The position numbers and the translations under genes are program-made. 64,000 bases of DNA from Adiantum capillus-veneris (lineage: Eukaryota; Streptophyta; Polypodiopsida; Polypodiales; Pteridaceae): the NCBI GenBank assembly GCA_014529385.2, contig CM043956.1, positions 87,039,721 through 87,103,720 on the forward strand. The letters are read 5' to 3'. Below are positions 56,563 through 64,000 of the stretch, in pieces. Below the pieces are notes generated by a model. That model was given only the letters and a program-made list of their open reading frames with translations, was not told where the DNA came from and did not search any database. Positions within the stretch are counted from its first letter, which is position 1. Each line of letters begins with the position of its first letter.

Positions 56563-57543
56563 TGTTGATGAAGTGATGAAGATGAAGATGGATGCTGTAA
56601 TGTGAAGATACAAGCTCATGGACATCATCAAATATCCCATTATTATCATTTTGAGCCATTACGGCCACTTTTGTAATGTTTACGGGAACTTCATATTTTA
56701 AGTCAACAATTGTATTGAGGCCACAGATGCTTGTTGGATGAGCAAAGCCATCTCACGGTGTTGTAATTAAGCTCTATAGAATCCTAGGGACAAATAAGGT
56801 CATTTTGGTCGGACATTAGGTTTTCTAAGGCTTAGTATATAAGCCAAAACCTAAAGCTTTGTAAAGAGACTTCTAATAAATCTCATATGCCGTGTCATTG
56901 GGAGACTGTGAGAGAGTGAGAGAGTGTGTCTGTGCGCTACAGGAGCTACGGTGGTCGGAATCGCGAATGGAGAGCAGCAGTGTGTCTCCCACGAGGAGAG
57001 CTACGCATTGATGCTTACATCACACGCGTTCGTCTGTGTTTTGGCAGATTCACCCGCGAGCTACTTTTGGAGTTTCGGTGAGTAACTGTTGTCCATTTTT
57101 GCATTTTAGCATATCCATGTGATCAGAGCAAGTAGAGCTACACATTAGGCACTTTAGTTTTTGGAAACGTCGACTTGTAAAAACCGGCCAGACATCCTAC
57201 GCGTTTTCTGCACAGAGGGTCTTGAGTAGGTCTTTTTGGTCACGGACCTTAGGGAGAGTGGCCTATTGGTGTTGATAGGGTATCCCTCAAGTTTCGTAAC
57301 GTTTCGAGAACGTCTAATGGGCTTTTGGCTTGCGGTAGCATCATAGGAAACTCTCACATTTGCAGAACCGATGGCATGTAGAGTTGATATCTCTGTAGGA
57401 ATTAGTCATTAGTCAGTCGAGTAGAGGTTGACACCCTTTTCTTGCTTCCACACGCCTGTGGGTCGAGCTTCGTCCTCAGTTGATATTATATGTTAGGTGA
57501 GTTCTCGTTATGCTGACGTCCGTCGCGGAGTACCCGTCCAACA
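56563..57543 (+). repeat. 5' LTR of the right-hand retrotransposon (981 bp)
   Basis: Starts TGTTG and ends CAACA, a perfect 5-bp terminal inversion, directly followed by a PBS. It has TATATAAG at 56836-56843 and AATAAA at about 56876. It contains a 15-base part of the leader palindrome (57190-57204). The 3' LTR is beyond the window. Confidence 0.85.
56836..56843 (+). promoter_or_regulatory. LTR TATA box
   Basis: TATATAAG about 40 bp before the AATAAA at 56876. Expected start of the R region lies just downstream. Confidence 0.55.
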
Positions 57544-57544
57544 T

Positions 57545-57562
57545 TGGCGCCACTGCCGAGGA
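57545..57562 (+). other. primer-binding site (tRNA-Asp type)
   Basis: TGGCGCCACTGCCGAGGA, close to the complement of the plant tRNA-Asp 3' end (about three mismatches by recall), one base after the LTR. Confidence 0.8.
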
Positions 57563-60500
57563 CGAGGGCCCTAAGTAGGTGACCGAGACTAGTCCTTGAG
57601 GATAGAGGTCCCTCTGGCTTGCCAGAGTATATTCATTCTTTTAGATAGGATCGAAGAGTGGTGGACTCTTTTGGTCTTAGAGGGAGTCTAGGGAGTGTGT
57701 GTCTGGCCTAGATCCTTCGTCTTAGGTAGTATTAGGTAGTAGTTGGTTGTGGTGTAGAGAGTAGGAGTTGGAGTGGTAGATGTGGTGGTAGGTTGATTTG
57801 AGATTCTGTGTGAGGCTAGGAAGCAGCCAAGGCATCAAAATCACCATCTCACATGATGAGTAGGAGTAGGGTAAGTAGGATATCTTGATTGCTGATCTAG
57901 AGTACTTTATGCATGTCTTATTTGTTGTTAGGCTCATCAGAAAAGTGAAAAACGCTAAGTAGAAAAGACGATAAATTGTGTTTGGAAGCTGATTTGAAGT
58001 CCAAAAATTTTCTGTGATTATTGCTGAGAGCTCTACAGAGCATAGGGAGTACTACTGCCAGAAAAAAATTGCATTTTAAGACAGTAGACATCCTACGCGT
58101 AGGATGTCTCCAGTGCACTTTTGGCAGGGAATTTGGGAAAACTGAGGTTACCAGTGTGTTCAAAAGGGGGGTTTTACCCTACGTATACATTGAAACTAAA
58201 GTTTTGACCAACTCTTGACACCCAAAAGACCAAAGACGGAGTGTCAAAAATGCGCAAACAAGAAACTTAAGATTCTGAGCACAATTTTGCATAAAAACTG
58301 GTAGGAATGCTTGAAAAGTAGTGCTCAAGACTTGGGGATGCATGTGGATGAATTTTGCGACAAATTTCATCAGTAGACATCCTACGCGTAGGATGTCTAG
58401 AGAGTGATTCTGGAAGCAAAAATCAAGTTTTGACATCATACCCATATTCTGCATGTTGTGTTGGACACACACACCAAAGCTCATGTCATTTGGACATATA
58501 GACTGAGAGTTAAGGGGATGTTACTCTTTCAGAGAAATATTTTCCCAAAAGTGGTGATTCTGAGCAATTTTGACATCCAAAATTTTCTGTGATCACATAT
58601 TCTTGTTATATGCATCAAGAAGCACCTTGGGTAGAAACAGAAGTCCATTCTGAGAAAAAAAAAACATCCTACGCGTAGGATGTCTACAGGGTGATCTGGT
58701 GGAAATTTTGAAATTCTGAGCTGACCATTGTGTTCAGAAGGTAGGTTTTACCCTATTTTCATCTGGAAGGGAGAACTTGACCATATCTTGATAGGATAAG
58801 GCCAGATAGACTGAAATTGCCAGACATCCTACCCAAATTGTGCCAAGGCATTATTCCAAGACCAAAACCATAATATGGCTGCATGAACATGTCTTGAATG
58901 ATATATTGAGTGACTGAAAGGGGTTTCACCTCATTTGGGTGAGAAAATTGGGTTCAAAGCCGACTTTAGCACTTCTGACTGAAAAAAAGGCAAGAACAGC
59001 TAGAATTTGGGACTTTTGAAATCGAAACCAAATTCTAAGCATACCACTGGGTTGCTGACATCAAGGGGAAGCTGTGGGACAAGTCTGGGGTCAAACAGGC
59101 CAAAAAGACATCCTACGCGTAGGATGTCTTCTGTGTGATTTTGAACTCTAAACAAAATTCTGAGCATACCACAGTGATCAGCACCTTAAGGAGAGTCTAT
59201 GGTTCAAATTTGGGGCAATTTTGAGCAGTTAGACATCCTACGCATAGGATGTCTAAGGCATGATTTAGAGGCTAAATTCAAACTGTGGACATAGCAGGGT
59301 GTTGTATAGCCTTAGGCAAGCCTCCTAGTCAAATTTGGTCCAATTTGGAGCTGATTTGACTTGGAAATTCATCAGAACAAACATCAGGCTTTTGGAACAA
59401 ATTCTTGATCATTTGACCAACATATAGGTGTCAGAATCAAAAAGATAAAATAGCTGTGAGTTTAGAACATCAAGGGGAAGCTACAGTGCAAGTTTGGACA
59501 AAATCTGAGCAGTTAGACATCCTACGCGTAGGATGTCTTCAGCTTGATTTAGGACTCCAAACCAACCTATGAGCACACCACTGTGATCAGCACATCAAGG
59601 AGAATCTAGGGTGAAAATTTCAAGTCATTCTGAGCAAAAAGACATCCTACGCGTAGGATGTATCAAGGCCATTTTTAGGTCCAAATAAAATTCTGAGCAT
59701 ACCATTGTGTCGCTGGACTTAAGGGGAGTCTCTGGACCAAATTTTGTTAAATTCTGAGCATATAGACATCCTACGCGTAGGATGTCTCTAGGCTAGTTTT
59801 AGGTTCCAGCTGAAATTTTGACCATACAGAAGTGTTCACAGTGTCACAAAGATCCCAAATCTTCTTCCATTCTAAATTGCATTTCACTGTTTTGGCCATA
59901 ACTTTCACAAACGGTATCGGATCGGAAAAGTTTTTATATCAAAACGTAGCCTGAGAGCGACTCTACAGATCTTAGAGCAAAACTTGAACTAAATGTATGC
60001 CTATGGCAACCATTTAGTTCAACTTTGAAAAAAATGAGGCCTCAAAATGCATCCGGAAGTCAGGGGTGTCTAAAATCGACAGTTCAAAAGAATTGTGAGG
60101 AAACGGCCACGGTTTTGAAGACTGCTAAGTTAGCAGATTGAAATTATCTTTTGGGAAAACCATTGGTCACCCGCTGGAAGGTGCTCAAGGAACAAGTGTG
60201 GTCGTCAAAGGTACATCAAGGATTTTTGCATTCATTGTGAAAAAGTTTGCCAGCTAAATAGAATTTTGCAGATTGTGTGCTAAAGTGAACACAGGTTAGC
60301 TCGACTCGAGAATCGCTACAAAGGGAACAATCGTTGCAGTATAGTGGTAAGTTGCATAACTTATCACAGTGCTTCCACTAGATCGAGGCCTGCTAAAAAG
60401 CTCTAGGAAAAGCAAGCAGCGAGACAAGACAGTATGAGTCTTGGCAAGCAAGGGAGCTAAGAAGTTCAAGCAGTGCAAGCAAAGCCCAATTCAGAAAACT

Positions 60501-60604
60501 CAGAGATTAAGTCATCCACAAAAGCTAATAATTTTTATTATCATTGAGGTAAGCAATTAGAGCTATCACTGAGCAGGTACAACAAGGGAGTCAACACGAA
60601 AGCA
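57563..60604 (+). other. 3-kb leader of the right-hand retrotransposon
   Basis: No ORF of substance between PBS and ATG 60605. The first 500 bp are G/T-rich. 58000-59850 is a diverged repeat array carrying the palindromes. 59850-60600 is unique sequence with CAAGCA-rich words. Long 5' regions occur in Ogre/Tat-type elements and in LARDs; which applies here is not shown. Confidence 0.7.
58086..59787. repeat. array of eight 24-bp palindromes in a diverged tandem repeat
   Basis: The half-site AGACATCCTACG is followed at once by its own reverse complement (centre ACGCGT). Perfect copies start at 58086, 58375, 59106, 59515 and 59764. Copies with one change start at 58662, 59231 and 59640. Half-sites are at 58822 and, in the LTR, at 57190. 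Spacings are 289, 287, 160 (to the half-site), 284, 125, 284, 125 and 124. Between them TTCTGAGCA, CACTGTG.TCAGCA and AAGG.GA.TCT words recur, so the palindromes ride on a ~125-160-bp unit whose flanks have diverged much more than the palindrome. Confidence 0.92.
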
Positions 60605-61254
60605 ATGGCGTCTCAAAGGAATCAGACCATTCAGGAAGAAGCTTCAAGTACATCCACAAAGATTACAAGAGAGCAAATTCGGATCTATCTGATTGGATAC
60701 TACAAAGGACTGCCATGCTATGAGGATGACAATCGGAATTTGTACATCAAGACAAAGAAATATACAGAGGAAACTCGGACATCTCAATATGTGGAAGTTG
60801 AAACAGCGAAGAATATACTACACCCACATCCAAATTTCATGGAAGACTTTCTGGGATCAATTTACATGAAGCACGGAAAATACATCGACAATGAGATAGA
60901 AATGTTGTACAAGGATCAACTTACAGAACTCTATGCATATCCTCCAAGTATTTTTCTGTACAAAGCACAAGATGGAAAACAGAAGTTTGGTACCCTCTAT
61001 GGAGATGAAGAAGGTCGATACTACAGGGCTATCACAAGTCATGAAGTTCCTGTAGAAAACAATCATTACTTTATAGCAGAAGCGTTTGGATCAAGAGGAG
61101 AAGACTACATGTCTAAAGGTGGTAATGTATACCATCTCGTCATGGCTTTACCTCTAACTACGCACTTGGAAGAGTTAACAACTACAGTTGTCACTGCACA
61201 AATGGGTGGCACAACACAAGGCACAACATGGAAAGACACAACACAAGTCTCGTG
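60605..61254 (+). CDS. first ORF of the right-hand retrotransposon, interrupted by a TRIM
   Basis: Starts at ATG 60605 after the long leader. It reads MASQRNQTIQEEASSTSTKI, then TREQIRIYLIGYYKGLPCYE. It is hydrophilic and rich in Tyr, Glu and Lys, with no zinc knuckle or membrane segment. Its position is that of gag or of the extra ORF that precedes gag in some Tat/Ogre elements; I do not recognise the family. At 61254 the frame meets the TRIM. Beyond it, from 63880, the same frame goes on (after a TAA five codons in) with AMKIAQLQKELAWFQELLNK, a likely coiled coil, to the window end. The last ~16 codons before the stop at 61303 belong to the TRIM LTR. Confidence 0.65.
61250..61254. other. 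target-site duplication TCGTG (left)
   Basis: Directly before TGTTGAGAG; repeated at 63875-63879. Confidence 0.9.
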
Positions 61255-61396
61255 TGTTGAGAGAGAAGGAGAGAACACAGAAGTAGAATCCCAAAGTGTG
61301 TAGAATACACACATGAGATGATGTATATATAGAGGGGACCTGGGTGCCATATATAGAGAATCCATATATTGAGTAGCTTCACATATAAGCTCAACA
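61255..61396 (-). repeat. TRIM 3' LTR (142 bp)
   Basis: Plus strand TGTTGAGAG...AAGCTCAACA. It has 15 bp (AGAGAATCCATATAT) not present in the other LTR. A TATATATA box lies inside. Confidence 0.93.
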
Positions 61397-61407
61397 CCCC
61401 CCGCTCA
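61397..61407 (-). other. TRIM polypurine tract
   Basis: The minus strand reads GAGCGGGGGG directly before the LTR start TGTTGAGC. Confidence 0.65.
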
Positions 61408-62100
61408 AATAAGGGTCCCTAACTGTGGATGAAAAAACCCTTGGGGGATCAAGGGAAAAACCCACAGCTCTATATACACCCACCGTTATATTATAAAAAT
61501 CATTGAATATACAAATGTTTACGAGGAGCTACATCACTCCTTTTACAATGAATGTTTTATGAGGAGTTACATTACTCCTATCAAATACAATAATGAATAC
61601 AAAGGTTTAATAAAGAGGTGTAAAAGCTATCGATTAGCTTGTAATCAAAAGTGTCTCCGTGAATCTGTTGTGTAGCTTGTCATCAATATCACATCACCAA
61701 ACATGTCTTCATGTTGTCATCAATATGGCATCACCAAACATATCTTCATAAATCTTTTATTGTCACCAAGTTTGTCTTCATAAAATCAATTCTTTGATCA
61801 ATCCTACATGGATCATAGACTCCAAAAAAAACATTTCATGAAAATTATTAGCATCGTTAATGAAATAATTACGTTCACAATGCCATAAGAGATGGTTCGC
61901 GGCGCCACTCTTTTGACGACATATATACGCACGACAACATATGGTACATAAAGTATAAACGTAAAAGTACAAAATGTGTGATTACGTGATACAAATGATA
62001 TGTGTATATACTACATAAAACAACATTTATCAATGTAGTGATCAATGAATACCATCAAAGTATTAACAAAATATCATCATTATGTCAATAAAAATGAATA
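61408..62100. other. TRIM interior, no gene
   Basis: AT-rich, with words ATCACCAAACAT and CTTCAT repeated at 61690-61760. No coding signal. Confidence 0.55.
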
Positions 62101-62103
62101 AAT

Positions 62104-62475
62104 GATCATGGTATCAACGAAAAGCATCATGATATCACCGAGAATACTCATTGTATCAACGAAACAACATCATGGCATCACCGAGAATAACCATGGTATC
62201 AACGAAATATCATCATGGCATCACCGAGAATAACCATGGTATCAACGAAACAACATCATGGTATCACCGAGAATAACCATGGTATCAACAAAACATCATC
62301 ATGGTATCAATAAAAATCACCATGGAATCAACGAAATATCATCATGGAATCACCGAGAATAACCATGGTATCAACGAAATATCATCATGGCACCACCGAG
62401 AATAACCATGGTATCAATGACATATCATCATGGTATCAACGAAAATCACCATGACCAAAGTATTAACAAAACGTT
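62104..62475. repeat. 43-bp minisatellite in the TRIM
   Basis: CCATGGTATCAACGAAA anchors at 62191, 62234 and 62277. Units alternate ATGGTATCAACGAAA and ATGG.ATCACCGAGAATAAC. Confidence 0.88.
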
Positions 62476-62789
62476 ATCATGGTACCATCAAAATCACTAT
62501 GGTATCAATGAGAAATTATCAATAAAAAGACGTAAACTATATCTCTAAAAGAATAATTATACGAGAATCAATGAACGAGTATATCATATAACAAAAGATC
62601 ATGTACCAACAGTGGCTCGATAGAATTTGGACGATCATCAACGGCTCGACTGAATCGGAACGATGTGTAACTGGCTTCTGCAGCAAAGTTACGTCAGTAA
62701 CAAATATATGATTGATGAAGAAAAATATAATTGAGAAGTTTTCAATTATGAGAAAAATCAAAAGCAAAAAGTAAAATTTTGATTTTCAA

Positions 62790-63640
62790 ACATATTCGCA
62801 GTCTGAGACGATAACCCAAAATTGGTGCAGAATTTAGAGAAACTTTCTTCTGCAAAGTTATAGACCGCATCGATTCCAATCCCCATTGCGGGTAGTTTCT
62901 TCTGCAAAGTTGTAGAACACATCGATTCCGGTCTCTCACGCGGGTAGTTTCTGCAAAATCGTTTTCAATAAGCAGAAAAATAAAAAACAAAAAACGGAAA
63001 TTGCTTTTTAGGTATGTACGCAGTCCGCGAACGATAACTCAAAATCGGTGCAGAATTTGAAAACACTTTCCTCTGCAAAGTTGTAGACCACATCGATTCC
63101 GGTCTCTTGCCCGGGTAGTTTCTGCAAAATCGTTTCCAATTAGCACAAAAATCAAAAACAAAAAGTGGAAGTTGCTTTTCAGGTATGTACGCAGTCCGCG
63201 AACGATAACTCAAAATCGGTGGGGAATTTGAAAACACTTCCTTCTGCAAAGTTGTAGACCACATCGATTCCGGTCTCTCTCGCGAGTAGTTTCTGCAAAA
63301 TCGTTTCCAATTAGCAGAAAAATCAAAAACAAAAAGTGGAAGTTGCTTTTCAGGTATGTACGCAGTCCGCGAACGATAACTCAAAATCGGTGCAGAATTT
63401 GAAAAAACTTCCTTCTGAAAAGTTGTAGACCACATCGATTCTGGTCTCTCGAGTGGGTAGTTTCTGCAAAATCGTTTCCAATTAGCAGAAAACTCAAAAA
63501 CAAAAAGCGGAAGTTGCTTTTCAGGTATGTATGCAGTCCGCGAACGATAACTCAAAATCGGTGCAGAATTTGAAAAAACTTCCTTCTGCAAAGTTGTAGA
63601 CCACATCGATTCCGGTCTTTCTCACGGGTAGTTTCTTCTG
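62790..63640 (-). repeat. 171-bp tandem array in the TRIM (about five units)
   Basis: CGCAGTCCGCGAACGATAAC recurs at 63019, 63190, 63361 and (TGCAGTCC) 63532, exactly 171 bp apart. A diverged unit starts near 62800. On the minus strand 63606-62965 is open for 213 codons made of 57-residue repeats (MWSTTLQKEVFSNSAPILSY...). Since 171 is 57 codons, the frame passes through all units. No known domain; I treat the ORF as a by-product or unknown. Confidence 0.92.
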
Positions 63641-63735
63641 CAAAGTTGTAGACCACATCGATTCCGATCCCTCACGCAGATAGTTTCTGCAAAATCGATT
63701 TTGATCAGGAGAAAAATCGAAAACAAAAACGTACT

Positions 63736-63747
63736 GCTCTGATACCA
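63736..63747 (-). other. TRIM primer-binding site, tRNA-iMet
   Basis: The minus strand reads TGGTATCAGAGC directly after the 5' LTR, the canonical plant iMet PBS. Confidence 0.93.
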
Positions 63748-63874
63748 TGTTGAGAGAGAAGGAGAGAACACAGAAGTAGAACCCCAAAGTGTGTAGAATA
63801 CACACATGAGATGATGTATATATAGAGGGGACCTGGGTGCCATATATTGAGTAGCTTCACATATAAGCTCAACA
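63748..63874 (-). repeat. TRIM 5' LTR (127 bp)
   Basis: TGTTGAGAGAGAAGG...GCTCAACA on the plus strand. Differs from 61255-61396 by the 15-bp gap and very few bases. Confidence 0.93.
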
Positions 63875-63879
63875 TCGTG

Positions 63880-64000
63880 CACTCCACCAGAATAAGAGGT
63901 ACCAGCTATGAAGATAGCCCAACTTCAAAAAGAACTAGCTTGGTTTCAAGAGCTACTTAACAAAGCACAAGAAGTCATATCATCAGGCATTAAACAGATG
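63880..64000 (+). pseudogene. continuation of the 60605 ORF after the TRIM
   Basis: Skipping the TRIM and one TSD, the frame from 61254 reads on through a TAA (one C-to-T from CAA). It stays open to the window edge with a Gln/Leu/Lys-rich, coiled-coil-like stretch. Confidence 0.6.

Larger units (their letters stand above)
61255..63874 (-). mobile_element. TRIM-like non-autonomous LTR element
   Basis: 2620 bp, minus strand. It has LTRs of 142 and 127 bp, a canonical iMet PBS, a G-rich polypurine tract and 5-bp TSDs (TCGTG). There is no gag or pol. The interior is unique AT-rich DNA (61400-62100), a 43-bp array and a 171-bp array. Size and LTR length fit TRIMs, which are moved by proteins of other elements. 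Confidence 0.93.

Noticed and set aside
58086-59787. CRISPR array
   Set aside because: Repeats are full palindromes at irregular 124-289-bp spacing within a eukaryotic retrotransposon leader; spacers are themselves related and far too long.

Overview
The window is nuclear DNA from a land plant, and essentially all of it is transposable elements in several layers plus satellite-like repeats. The evidence is Ty3-type LTR retrotransposons with plant-style primer-binding sites (tRNA-Asp-like and tRNA-iMet-like), LINE reverse transcriptase with a zf-RVT end, CACTA transposase remnants, PPR fragments, long dinucleotide microsatellites and AT-rich intergenic DNA. No intact host gene is supported. 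The PPR style and repeat load would suit a large repeat-rich genome such as a fern, but that is inference.

Layout. 1-8625: a Ty3 element (+), cut by the left window edge, with two RNase H domains (Tat-like), a tRNA-Asp-like PBS, long LTRs and six in-frame stops plus one frameshift. 8626-10290: the 3' end of another retroelement (ORF, polypurine tract, candidate LTR). 11390-12830: CACTA (En/Spm) transposase remnant (-) with DUF4218 then DUF4216 similarity. 13600-14540: degenerate array built from CCCTAAG-like heptads. 15535-21180: two related LINE fragments (-) and a third LINE-like tail. 25280-28295: a duplicated block (1.17-kb and 241-bp direct repeats) carrying PPR pseudogene pieces, bounded by ~260-bp direct repeats. 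31050-33334: LTR remnant and the PBS/gag part of a Ty3 element (+), whose gag frame is split by a complete chromovirus (33335-41894, -, TSD TGCAA) and then broken by a 3.4-kb palindromic structure (41936-45336). 45340-51240: mostly anonymous DNA with microsatellites. 51240-54513: tandem array of a ~600-bp unit. 55350-56560: broken Ty3 reverse transcriptase/RNase H (+).

56563-64000: the 5' end of a further retrotransposon. It has a 981-bp LTR (TGTTG...CAACA), a tRNA-Asp-like PBS and a 3-kb leader holding eight copies of a 24-bp perfect or near-perfect palindrome, followed by an unidentified ORF. That ORF is interrupted by a 2.6-kb TRIM-like element (61255-63874, -, TSD TCGTG), which itself contains 43-bp and 171-bp tandem arrays.

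The elements do not form a pathway; their relations are insertional. Target-site duplications and reading frames that rejoin across insertions give a clear relative order at two sites. The most unusual signals are the palindrome array in the leader, the 3.4-kb inverted repeat with exon-like interior, and the 171-bp array that keeps an open frame.
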